DNA of 10,758 bases from NCBI GenBank assembly GCA_964562985.1, contig CAZLWE010000086.1:1-10758 (forward strand), written 5' to 3'. A program made the translations under genes and the position numbers. Origin of the DNA: SHLQ01 sp964562985. Its GTDB lineage: Bacteria > Actinomycetota > Acidimicrobiia > Acidimicrobiales > SHLQ01. Below are positions 1 through 5,964 of the stretch, in pieces. The notes under the pieces are model-generated. The model saw only the letters and a list, made by a program, of their open reading frames with translations. It ran no database searches and was not told where the DNA came from. How positions within the stretch are numbered: position 1 is the stretch's first letter; every line of letters begins with the position of its first letter.

Positions 1-58
1 CCGCACACATCACGACCACCGGCCCGGACAAACCGAGCGCCGCGGAAAACACAGCCAG

Positions 59-1042
59 CTAGGCGAGGTTCTTGCCGTCGAAGATCTCGGAGACGGTGGT
101 GTCGCGGAAGACCGCTTCGATTGCCTTTGCGATGATCTCGGCGACGGAGAGCACGACGAGCTTGTCGAAGCGCTTCTCGGAACCGATCGGCAAGGTGTCC
201 GTTACGACGACCTTCTCGATGGTGGAGTTCTTGAGGCGGTCGACGGCATCGCCGGACAGCAGTGGATGGGTGGTCGCAGCGATGACCGATTTTGCGCCGC
301 GGTCGGCGAGTTGTTCGGCTGCAGCCACGATGGTTCCGCCAGTGTCGATCATGTCGTCGATCAGCACACAGACCTTGCCCTCGACCTCACCCACGACATC
401 TTTGGCAACGACAGCGTTCTTCTCACCGGCGACTCGCCGCTTGTGAACAATGGCAAGCGAGGCTCCGAGTTGGTTCGCGTAGCGCTCTGCCACTTTCACT
501 CGTCCGGCGTCGGGAGAGACGACCACGAGGTCTTCGCCACCGAGCATCTTCAGGTAGTCGATGAGGACCGGCATGGCGGTGAGGTGGTCGACGGGACCGT
601 CGAAGAAACCCTGGATCTGCCCGGAGTGCAAGTCGACGCTCAGGAGCCGGTCGGCGCCCGCTGCGCTGAACATGTTGGCGATGAGCTTCGCAGTGATGGG
701 TTCACGCCCTGCGGACTTACGATCTTGCCGGCTGTACCCGTAGAAGGGGGCGACGACGGTAATTCGCTTGGCTGATGCACGTTTGGCTGCGTCGACCATC
801 ACTAAGTGCTCGATCAGGGAGTCGTTGATCGAACCGGCCTCCCAGTTGGAGTGGGTGTTGATGATGAATACGTCAGAGCCGCGGATCGACTTCGAAAACC
901 GGCAATGAATTTCACCATTCGCGAACGAAGCGATGTTGGCCTCGCCGACCTCAACGTCGAGTACGTCGGCGACAGCTTGGGCGAGTTCAGCGCTATTGCG
1001 GCCCGCGAACAGCGACAGCCTCTTCTCGGTGACCTGTTCCAT
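59..1042 (-). CDS. prs: ribose-phosphate pyrophosphokinase (PRPP synthetase)
   Basis: Makes 5-phosphoribosyl-1-pyrophosphate from ribose-5-phosphate and ATP in the cytoplasm, feeding purine, pyrimidine, histidine, tryptophan and NAD synthesis. The 327-residue product has the usual class I length and motifs: VDLHSGQIQGFF with the active-site His at about 139, SPDAGR at 176-181, the catalytic-loop HKRR at 200-203, and the PRPP-binding loop DDMIDTGGT at 229-237. The reading frame is open back to an ATG at 1087, but I chose the ATG at 1042. It is preceded by a good ribosome binding site (GAGAGGA, about 4 nt before ATG), and the extra 15 residues would overlap the upstream gene and are not family-like. 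It lies 41 nt downstream of the glmU-like gene, the classical glmU-prs pairing, so the two are probably co-transcribed. Identification is firm. Confidence 0.96.
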   Translation of the reverse strand: MEQVTEKRLSLFAGRNSAELAQAVADVLDVEVGEANIASFANGEIHCRFSKSIRGSDVFIINTHSNWEAGSINDSLIEHLVMVDAAKRASAKRITVVAPFYGYSRQDRKSAGREPITAKLIANMFSAAGADRLLSVDLHSGQIQGFFDGPVDHLTAMPVLIDYLKMLGGEDLVVVSPDAGRVKVAERYANQLGASLAIVHKRRVAGEKNAVVAKDVVGEVEGKVCVLIDDMIDTGGTIVAAAEQLADRGAKSVIAATTHPLLSGDAVDRLKNSTIEKVVVTDTLPIGSEKRFDKLVVLSVAEIIAKAIEAVFRDTTVSEIFDGKNLA

Positions 1043-1083
1043 GTTTCCTCTCGTCTTGCACTGGGTGACCAGGCAATCGGGTG

Positions 1084-2091
1084 TCAAGCGCCGGGGGTGG
1101 GTAAAACGGTAAAGGGCTCGAGGATCCGACGAGGCGGCACCTCGACACCTCGAAGTACCGAGTGGGGGATCTGTGCTTCGCTGCCAATCGTCGCATCGAT
1201 CAGGTGAGTGTTCGGGCCGATGCGCGCGCCATCGGCTACCACGCTACGACCTTCGATGACCGTTCCGGGGAGGACTGTCACCCCTTTACCGAGGTGTGCA
1301 GTGGCATCGATCGTCACCTGGTTGGGGTCGGGCATGTTGACGCCACGGTCGATCCATTCGGCGATGACTCGTCGGCGAAGGAGCGATTCGACGGTTACTC
1401 GTGATGCGCCCGATCGAACCATGTCGAGACGGCCGGGGTACTCCATTGTTTCGACTCGGTGCCCGGCTCCGTGCAATACGGCTCCGACCTCGGCGCCGAT
1501 CTCGCGGAATTCGAATCCACAATTGCTGCGTCGCAGGGCCGGGACGACGATGTCTGCCCGGAAGCAGTAGATCGCTCCGCCGCCTCGGGGTACGTCAGCG
1601 ATTGAGGACACCCGGCCGTAGCCGTCGTAGGAGACGACCGGCTCGGTAAAGGTTGGGTCGACCTGACCGGTGCACACGGTGGCTGCGGCTTGCGTTGCGA
1701 GGTGATAGTCAAGGACTCGACGAATGTCGGCACTGGTGACCTGCGGGCACGCGGCGGTGAGCAACACGACGTGCGTGGCGTCTCGCAGGGTGAATTCGGG
1801 CCCGATCTGTTCGAGCGCCCCGGCGACCGTGTCTGCGATGTCTGCGACGGGCGCAACGACGTGAATTACCGTGTCGTCGACTCGCCCAGCGAATGCCTCT
1901 TGGGTTGTTGGCGAGAGTCCAGGGGTCACCACTGCGACTCGTCGAAGCGAAGCTCCGAGGGCGGCGTCGACCACCCACTGATGGGGCGTCTTGCCTGCGA
2001 TCGAGGGCGAGTGCAGGGAGTCGCCCCCTCGTTTTGCCTCAGCCATGGGCAAGACGGGAAGAATCAGTGCCGCGAACTGCGTGCGCTCCAT
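1084..2091 (-). CDS. GlmU-like protein, catalytically degenerate and C-terminally truncated
   Basis: A 335-residue protein with the GlmU layout: an N-terminal nucleotidyltransferase-like fold (about 1-230), a linker helix, then left-handed beta-helix hexapeptide turns (about 255-315). It keeps minor GlmU signatures (GYGR at 157-160; RGVNMPDP at 249-256, matching the GlmU linker GVxxxDP) and sits directly upstream of prs, where actinobacterial glmU lies. The key motifs are absent. The N-terminal LAAGxGTRM is replaced by ILPVLPMAEAK (10-20). The Q-x-LGTGHA segment is not seen. The metal-binding GDxPL becomes TAACPQ (112-117). The GVNN loop becomes PGRLDMV (219-225). The protein stops at EPFTVLPTPGA, where normal GlmU has GPFxxLRPG, so the acetyltransferase active-site residues that follow are missing. 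A pseudoenzyme, a regulator or a divergent transferase are all possible. The GGAGG before the ATG is only 1 nt away, but homology supports this start. Confidence 0.8.
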   Translation of the reverse strand: MERTQFAALILPVLPMAEAKRGGDSLHSPSIAGKTPHQWVVDAALGASLRRVAVVTPGLSPTTQEAFAGRVDDTVIHVVAPVADIADTVAGALEQIGPEFTLRDATHVVLLTAACPQVTSADIRRVLDYHLATQAAATVCTGQVDPTFTEPVVSYDGYGRVSSIADVPRGGGAIYCFRADIVVPALRRSNCGFEFREIGAEVGAVLHGAGHRVETMEYPGRLDMVRSGASRVTVESLLRRRVIAEWIDRGVNMPDPNQVTIDATAHLGKGVTVLPGTVIEGRSVVADGARIGPNTHLIDATIGSEAQIPHSVLRGVEVPPRRILEPFTVLPTPGA

Positions 2092-2107
2092 GCCTCCATT
2101 GTTACAA

Positions 2108-2124
2108 CATCACACGACGTGATG
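2108..2124. promoter_or_regulatory. 17-bp inverted repeat, candidate operator upstream of the glmU-like gene
   Basis: CATCAC-ACGAC-GTGATG is a perfect 6-bp inverted repeat with a 5-bp spacer. It ends 17 nt before the start codon of the glmU-like gene, where a repressor site could cover the promoter. No regulator is identified and the site occurs once in this window, so a chance palindrome is possible. Confidence 0.25.
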
Positions 2125-2157
2125 GCGACAAGAGCGACGAATTCGACAGGAGTTCAT

Positions 2158-2199
2158 CCCCTAAGGGGTCAGAACATCAATCATTTCCCTGTAACGGGA
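2158..2199 (-). terminator. two small hairpins downstream of tRNA-Gln, weak terminator candidate
   Basis: Reading away from the tRNA on the minus strand there is TCCC-GTTACA-GGGA (2186-2199) and then CCCC-TTA-GGGG (2158-2168). Stems are only 4 bp and no T-run follows, so intrinsic termination is uncertain. Nothing else is evident in the spacer between the tRNA and the glmU-like gene except the CATCAC palindrome. Confidence 0.2.
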
Positions 2200-2204
2200 T
2201 ACTG

Positions 2205-2277
2205 CTGGCCGAGCAGGGATCGAACCTGCGACCTCCTGAACCAAAATCAGGCGTTCTACCAACTGAACTATCGGCCA
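2205..2277 (-). tRNA. tRNA-Gln (anticodon UUG)
   Basis: The 73-nt cloverleaf is complete. The acceptor stem TGGCCGA pairs fully with TCGGCCA and begins with the U1-A72 pair typical of glutamine tRNAs. The D arm contains AGTTGGTAGA. The anticodon stem CCTGA/TCAGG encloses the loop TTTTGGT, giving anticodon TTG, which reads CAA. The T arm is GCAGG-TTCGATC-CCTGC and the discriminator base is G. No CCA is encoded, so it must be added after transcription. It lies 42 nt downstream of the bS22 gene on the same strand with no obvious promoter of its own, so it may be processed from a shared transcript. Confidence 0.96.
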
Positions 2278-2319
2278 CCGGGCCACGACGAACGTGACCG
2301 CGAAGGAGTCTGTTGTTTG

Positions 2320-2418
2320 TTAGCGACCGCGTTGACGTTGTGCTCGGGTTCGCTTGAGCATCTTGCGGTGCTTTTTCTTGCGCATGCGCTTACGGCGCTT
2401 CTTGACGAGAGATCCCAT
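2320..2418 (-). CDS. small ribosomal subunit protein bS22 (AURKAIP1/COX24 domain)
   Basis: This 32-residue ORF begins MGSLVKKRRKRMRKKKHRKM and continues LKRTRAQRQRGR before TAA. More than half of the residues are Lys or Arg. The core KKRRKRMRKKKHRKMLKRTR is the signature of the AURKAIP1/COX24 family, whose mycobacterial member is a very short 30S subunit protein of about 33 residues (bS22). It should bind 16S rRNA in the small subunit. It lies between ispE and tRNA-Gln on the same strand, 72 nt after the ispE stop. No Shine-Dalgarno sequence precedes the ATG; a TAACGT hexamer lies 9 nt upstream, compatible with a nearly leaderless transcript. It is small enough for gene finders to miss, but the family match is clear. 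Confidence 0.9.
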   Translation of the reverse strand: MGSLVKKRRKRMRKKKHRKMLKRTRAQRQRGR

Positions 2419-2435
2419 AACGCAGCTACGTTAGC

Positions 2436-2453
2436 GGACCGACGTAACGGTCC
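2436..2453 (-). terminator. 6-bp GC-rich hairpin between ispE and bS22
   Basis: On the minus strand GGACCG-TTACGT-CGGTCC forms a perfect 6-bp stem with a 6-nt loop, 37 nt after the ispE stop and 17 nt before the bS22 start. It has no T-run. It could end the rpf-ksgA-ispE transcript, as many actinobacterial terminators lack a U tract, or be an operator for bS22. Confidence 0.3.
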
Positions 2454-2490
2454 CGACCTCCGGCTCTATATTCTCCGGCAGATTCGCGCG

Positions 2491-3207
2491 CTAGTGGGCC
2501 TCGATGGTTCGGTAGACCGCCCCGGCATCGGGGAAATCACCTTCGACGAACCAGGAGCTACCGCTACCGGCGAGGCGTGGCGTCAGGCCGGTTGCGTCTC
2601 CGAGCGCATCGCGCGCTTGGGCCAATTCCGGGGCGACGGCGAGGGCGGCTGGCTCGAGGTCGTTGCCATTGGCGCCTGACGGTCCACCCATCTCGTCCCA
2701 GCGGGCATAAACCACTGGGGTAGAGCAGTGCACGGGCGGGGTCACGACGGTGAAGGTCCGGAACTCATAGGGCATGGGTTCAACCAGTTCACCGATTCCG
2801 CGGACGCGTGCCCGTCCGCCGACTACACAGAACGCGACGTCGGCACCGATTGTTGCTGCACGCTCGACATCGGTGAATCCGGCCCACCGCAGAATCGCTG
2901 CAGCGTCCGCACTGCCACCGCCGAGACCGGCTCCCGCCGGAATCCGCTTGAGCAGCTCGACGCCGACCTGCACTCCGGCGAGGCGGGCTGCTCGAGTGAC
3001 GAGATTGTCCTCGAGGTCGATGTCCGCTCCCCCGTTTCCAACGATCGACAACCCATTTCCACCGGGCGTAATGATGAGTTCGTCGTAGAAGTCGAGGGCG
3101 ACCATCTCCGCGTCGATCTCGTGCATCCCATCGTCTCGGACGCCGGTGACTCGAAGCTCGGTGGTGAGCTTCGCTGGAGCCAGGGCCGTGGTTGGATCAG
3201 CACTCAT
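2491..3207 (-). CDS. ispE: 4-diphosphocytidyl-2-C-methyl-D-erythritol kinase, short form
   Basis: GHMP-family kinase that phosphorylates the 2-hydroxyl of CDP-methylerythritol in the MEP isoprenoid pathway. Visible motifs: PAKL with the conserved Lys at 13, DDGMH with His 29, the ATP-binding loop GLGGGSADA at 94-102, GADVAFC with the catalytic Asp at 123, and the C-terminal AGSGSSWF glycine motif at 213-220. At 238 residues it is shorter than the usual 280-310, partly because the stretch between the glycine loop and GADV is cut to about 14 residues. Two usually conserved positions differ: Asn of K-(I/L)-N is Thr, and Tyr of DGYH is Met. The ATG overlaps the ksgA stop as ATGA, so translation is coupled. 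The rpf-ksgA-ispE order is the classical actinobacterial one and supports the assignment. Confidence 0.9.
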   Translation of the reverse strand: MSADPTTALAPAKLTTELRVTGVRDDGMHEIDAEMVALDFYDELIITPGGNGLSIVGNGGADIDLEDNLVTRAARLAGVQVGVELLKRIPAGAGLGGGSADAAAILRWAGFTDVERAATIGADVAFCVVGGRARVRGIGELVEPMPYEFRTFTVVTPPVHCSTPVVYARWDEMGGPSGANGNDLEPAALAVAPELAQARDALGDATGLTPRLAGSGSSWFVEGDFPDAGAVYRTIEAH

Positions 3208-4019
3208 GACTCAACCGAGGCTACTGAAGCGAGCCGTACCCATGCGTCGAGGTCGAGCTCTTCGGCGCGTGCCGTTGGGGCCACGTCGGCTGACACGATC
3301 TGTGCCTCGTCGAGCAGACCGTTGAGTGAGCGGCGCAGCATCTTGCGCCGTTGCCCGAACGCGGCTTTCACCAATTCGGCAAGCCGGGACGCGTCGACGT
3401 CGCGCGGTTGATCCCGGCGCTCCAATCGCACGACAGCGGAGGTGACCTTGGGGCGTGGCACGAAGACGGTGGGTGGTACTTGGGCGACGACGTCCACCTG
3501 GGCGTATAGCCCGGCGAGCACCGAAGGGATGCCATAGATCTTTGTTCCGGGGCCTGCCGCCAGCCGATCGGCCACTTCGGCTTGCACCAGAACGGTGAGT
3601 GTCTTCACCTGTTCGACGTTGGCCAAGATGTCGAGGATCATCGTGGTACCCACGTTGTAGGGCAGGTTGGCCACCACGTGGGCGCTCGCTTGGCCGTCCA
3701 GCAGTTCGCCCCATTCCATTTCGAGCGCATCTGCCTCGACGATTCGTGCGTTTGTGCCAACAACTTCTCGGGTGGCGACGGCCATTCCGGGGTCGACCTC
3801 TACGGCGATCACCTCGGCACCTGTTTCGATCAGCGCGAGGGTTAGCGATCCGAGGCCCGGCCCGATCTCCACGACGAGATCGCCGGGACCGACCTGAGAC
3901 AACGTGGCGATGCGGCGCACCGTGTTTGGGTCGGCAACGAAGTTCTGCCCGAACTCGCGCCGAGCCGACAAACCGTAGCGGTCGAGCAACTCGTGGATTT
4001 GGGGACGGCTATGGGTCAC
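3204..4019 (-). CDS. ksgA: 16S rRNA (adenine1518-N6/adenine1519-N6)-dimethyltransferase
   Basis: Dimethylates the two adjacent adenines in the helix 45 loop of 16S rRNA late in 30S assembly, using S-adenosylmethionine. With the GTG start at 4019 the protein is 271 residues, the family length. Motifs in order: FGQNF at 23-27, SAM motif I EIGPGLG at 51-57, the acidic VEVD after strand 2, EADA, the catalytic NLPY at 118-121, VPRPKV at 187-192 and QRRKMLRRSL at 223-232. An in-frame ATG at 4103 would add 28 residues that overlap the rpf gene and do not look like the family, so I reject it. No clear ribosome binding site precedes the GTG. It follows rpf by 40 nt and overlaps ispE by 4 nt (ATGA), in one likely operon. 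Confidence 0.95.
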   Translation of the reverse strand: MTHSRPQIHELLDRYGLSARREFGQNFVADPNTVRRIATLSQVGPGDLVVEIGPGLGSLTLALIETGAEVIAVEVDPGMAVATREVVGTNARIVEADALEMEWGELLDGQASAHVVANLPYNVGTTMILDILANVEQVKTLTVLVQAEVADRLAAGPGTKIYGIPSVLAGLYAQVDVVAQVPPTVFVPRPKVTSAVVRLERRDQPRDVDASRLAELVKAAFGQRRKMLRRSLNGLLDEAQIVSADVAPTARAEELDLDAWVRLASVASVES

Positions 4020-4059
4020 TGCGCTTGCCAGCCCTGACCGTTGAGAAGAGGCCTCAGAG

Positions 4060-5007
4060 TTAGAGCAGGTTGGTGCCGCACACCGGCCACTGATCCCAGC
4101 CACGCATCGCGAACAGGGTGTAGGCCATCACGTCTTGCCAACCGGGTGGGGCTTCGGCGGGATCGAGCCCGACGAGGAACTCGAAATGGATCCCGGCAAC
4201 CCAGTCCCAGGTTTGCTGTGAGAACTGGTAGGCACCGCGGTAGAGACCCGATGGGCTGATCGCCCCGTAGTTATGGGTCGATTCGCAGAATCGGAGCGCA
4301 TCCCATTGTTCGGCGGTTGGACCTCCGACCGGCGGAGGAACGCGGCCACCAACCTGTGCTGGCGCTGGCGGTGGTGCGATGATGATTGCGGGCCGCGGCG
4401 CTTCGGCGGCCTCTGCGGGCTCTGGTTCTGATTCTGGCTGAGGTTCCCCGGCCTCGGGACCTTCACCGGCTTGGCCACCGGCGCCCTCGGTTGCTTCGCC
4501 AGCTTCTCCACCGGGAGCGGTCTCCGTCGGGGCGCCCTCAGCGGGAGCCTCGGTGGTCGTCGTCGTGTCAACCGTTTCAGGCGTTGGGGCCTCCGGGATC
4601 ACGATGGCCACTACGGGAAGCAGCGAAAGGTCGGTTTCTGAGGGCGGCGGCGTGGTCTGCAACGACACCAACCCATCGGCGACCGCTTCTGCCCTCGCTA
4701 TAGCCCACGTTGAGGCTTGAGCGGACAAGCGCTCCACGTCTGGGGAGACCTCTTCTTGGGTTACGACGAATTCGACGGGTGCTGGCGCCGTGATCCCCGA
4801 CGAGTCAGCCGCAACGGCCTCCTCTTCGGAGGAGACGTCGTCGGAGGACTCGATATCGCCCGCGGCGGTTTCAACGCCCTCAGCCGAGTCGGCTGCGTTG
4901 AGTACCAAAAAAGGCACAGCAAGTGCAGCCACGAGAAACGCGAGCACGACCCGCCAACGTTCTTTCACCTTGGGTGTATTCAGGACTCCGGTTCCCTTAC
5001 TGGCCAA
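4060..5007 (-). CDS. resuscitation-promoting factor-like transglycosylase (secreted or membrane-anchored)
   Basis: Cell-wall lytic protein of the Rpf family, expected to cleave peptidoglycan outside the cell during growth or exit from dormancy. Of 315 residues, 1-19 are basic and polar, 20-37 form a hydrophobic signal or anchor segment, and about 45-230 are an acidic Pro/Glu/Ala/Thr-rich, low-complexity linker. The Rpf domain spans about 233-312: QWDALRFCES with the catalytic Glu at 242, GAYQFSQQTW, and QWPVCG, with Cys 241 and Cys 310 likely forming the family disulfide. It sits where mycobacteria have rpfB, between tatD and ksgA, but lacks the DUF348 and G5 domains of RpfB. The start is uncertain: the frame begins at a TTG (5007), and a GTG at 4968 giving VKERWRVV is equally plausible. 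Neither has a clear ribosome binding site. Confidence 0.88.
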   Translation of the reverse strand: MASKGTGVLNTPKVKERWRVVLAFLVAALAVPFLVLNAADSAEGVETAAGDIESSDDVSSEEEAVAADSSGITAPAPVEFVVTQEEVSPDVERLSAQASTWAIARAEAVADGLVSLQTTPPPSETDLSLLPVVAIVIPEAPTPETVDTTTTTEAPAEGAPTETAPGGEAGEATEGAGGQAGEGPEAGEPQPESEPEPAEAAEAPRPAIIIAPPPAPAQVGGRVPPPVGGPTAEQWDALRFCESTHNYGAISPSGLYRGAYQFSQQTWDWVAGIHFEFLVGLDPAEAPPGWQDVMAYTLFAMRGWDQWPVCGTNLL

Positions 5008-5052
5008 TGTGGACGTGCGCAGAAAAGGGCTGGCCCCTACGCGCGACCAAAT

Positions 5053-5081
5053 ACGCTAGGTAACGGATCCAATCCTTGCAA
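5053..5081 (-). promoter_or_regulatory. candidate sigma-70-type promoter for rpf-ksgA-ispE
   Basis: On the minus strand TTGCAA (5076-5081) is followed after exactly 17 nt by TAGCGT (5053-5058). The -35 matches TTGACA at 4 of 6 positions and the -10 keeps the TA...T core. Transcription would start near 5046, leaving a leader of roughly 40 nt before the rpf TTG. This 150-bp spacer between tatD and rpf also carries a hairpin next to the tatD stop. Confidence 0.4.
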
Positions 5082-5134
5082 CCCGAGAGCAGAACATCGG
5101 TCACACACCGCGCGATTCGTTGTGGGCGAGAATG

Positions 5135-5148
5135 GGCCGATTGCGGCC
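5135..5148 (-). terminator. GC hairpin after tatD, possible terminator
   Basis: GGCCG-CAAT-CGGCC on the minus strand forms a perfect 5-bp stem with a 4-nt loop, starting about 10 nt after the tatD stop codon. No T-run follows. Its position suggests it ends the metG-tatD transcript before the separate rpf promoter. Confidence 0.35.
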
Positions 5149-5157
5149 TACACGGGC

Positions 5158-5952
5158 CTATTCAGGCAAGCCGTAGAACGCCCGTGCCCGCTCACTCGTG
5201 GCTTGGGCAACCTCGGAGACCGCGAGTTGCTGCAGCTCGGCGACCGCCTCACCAACGTGGACGACATTGGCTGGCTGATTCTTCTTGCCGCGGTGTGGGA
5301 CCGGCGCGAGATAGGGCGAGTCGGTCTCCACCATGAGCCGATCGAGGGGCGTCCGCTGGACCGCGTCTCGCAGATCTTGGGCATTCTTGAAGGTCACAAT
5401 GCCGCTCACTGAAATAATGATGTTGCGCTCGAGGCCCTGCTCAGCATCGGCCACCCCCCCGGTAAAGCAATGAAAAACGGTGCGTTCGGGTACTCCCTCG
5501 GCATCGAGAATCTCGAAGGTGTCCTCCCACGCGTCACGGGTGTGGATCACCAGAGGAAGGTTGTGTTCGTGGGCCAAACTGATGTGGGCGGCGAACACCT
5601 CTTTTTGTGTGTCGCGAGGCGAGTGGTCGTAGTGGTAGTCGAGGCCTGCTTCGCCAATGGCGACGACCTTCGCTTCGTCGAGCAGCTCCGCGATCCCGTC
5701 CATGCCGTCTTTCGCGTCGTGGGGGTGCACGCCAACGGTGGCGAAGACGTGGTCGTGGCGCGCAGCGACCGCGATGGCCTCTGCGGAGCGTTCACGGGTG
5801 ACACCCACAGTGACCATCTGGGTGACGCCGGCTTGGTGGGCGGCGGCTACCCAGACGTCGCCGTCCTCCCCAGGAGGGATATGACAGTGGTTATCAATCC
5901 AGGACGCTCCTGAGTGCATCTGGCTGCTCTTTTCGGGTTCGGCGACGGCCAT
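5158..5952 (-). CDS. tatD: TatD family metal-dependent hydrolase (deoxyribonuclease)
   Basis: Amidohydrolase-fold phosphoesterase; TatD proteins are metal-dependent DNases with 3'-5' exonuclease activity linked to DNA repair and quality control. The 264-residue product has all metal ligands of the family: the HxH pair at His 22 and His 24 (IDNHCH), Glu 101 in GEAGLDYHYD, His 137 in LVIHTRDA, His 161 in FHCFTGG, and Asp 211 in VETDSPYLAPVPHRGKKN. About 17 residues precede the usual N-terminal IDxHCH, slightly more than typical. I kept the ATG at 5952 because a GAGG lies 7 nt upstream; the Met at residue 12 is an alternative. It starts 12 nt after the metG stop, so the two are probably co-transcribed, as in the mycobacterial metS-tatD neighbourhood. 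Confidence 0.94.
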   Translation of the reverse strand: MAVAEPEKSSQMHSGASWIDNHCHIPPGEDGDVWVAAAHQAGVTQMVTVGVTRERSAEAIAVAARHDHVFATVGVHPHDAKDGMDGIAELLDEAKVVAIGEAGLDYHYDHSPRDTQKEVFAAHISLAHEHNLPLVIHTRDAWEDTFEILDAEGVPERTVFHCFTGGVADAEQGLERNIIISVSGIVTFKNAQDLRDAVQRTPLDRLMVETDSPYLAPVPHRGKKNQPANVVHVGEAVAELQQLAVSEVAQATSERARAFYGLPE

Positions 5953-5964
5953 TGGTCTGCCTCG

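Noticed and set aside
3..62. Plus-strand open frame from the window edge ending in TAG at 60-62, overlapping the prs stop (possible convergent gene tail).
   Set aside because: Only 19 codons are visible and the peptide (ending AAENTAS) has no recognisable feature; an open frame this short is expected by chance in GC-rich DNA.
1690..2679. 329-residue plus-strand open frame across the glmU-like gene, tRNA, bS22 and ispE.
   Set aside because: It is antisense to three well-supported genes and a tRNA and has no recognisable domain; a GC-rich antisense artefact.
4019..4103. Upstream ATG start for ksgA at 4103.
   Set aside because: It would overlap the rpf coding end by 44 nt and add 28 residues that do not resemble KsgA N-termini; GTG at 4019 gives the family length.
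5008..5157. Possible c-di-AMP (ydaO-type) riboswitch upstream of rpf, as known for some actinobacterial rpf genes.
   Set aside because: The spacer is only 150 bp, the promoter candidate leaves about 40 nt of leader, and I could not trace the conserved riboswitch core.
4717..5412. 231-residue plus-strand frame over the rpf start, the rpf-tatD spacer and the tatD 3' end.
   Set aside because: Composition is unlike a folded protein and it is antisense to rpf and tatD; only the spacer is non-coding on the minus strand.
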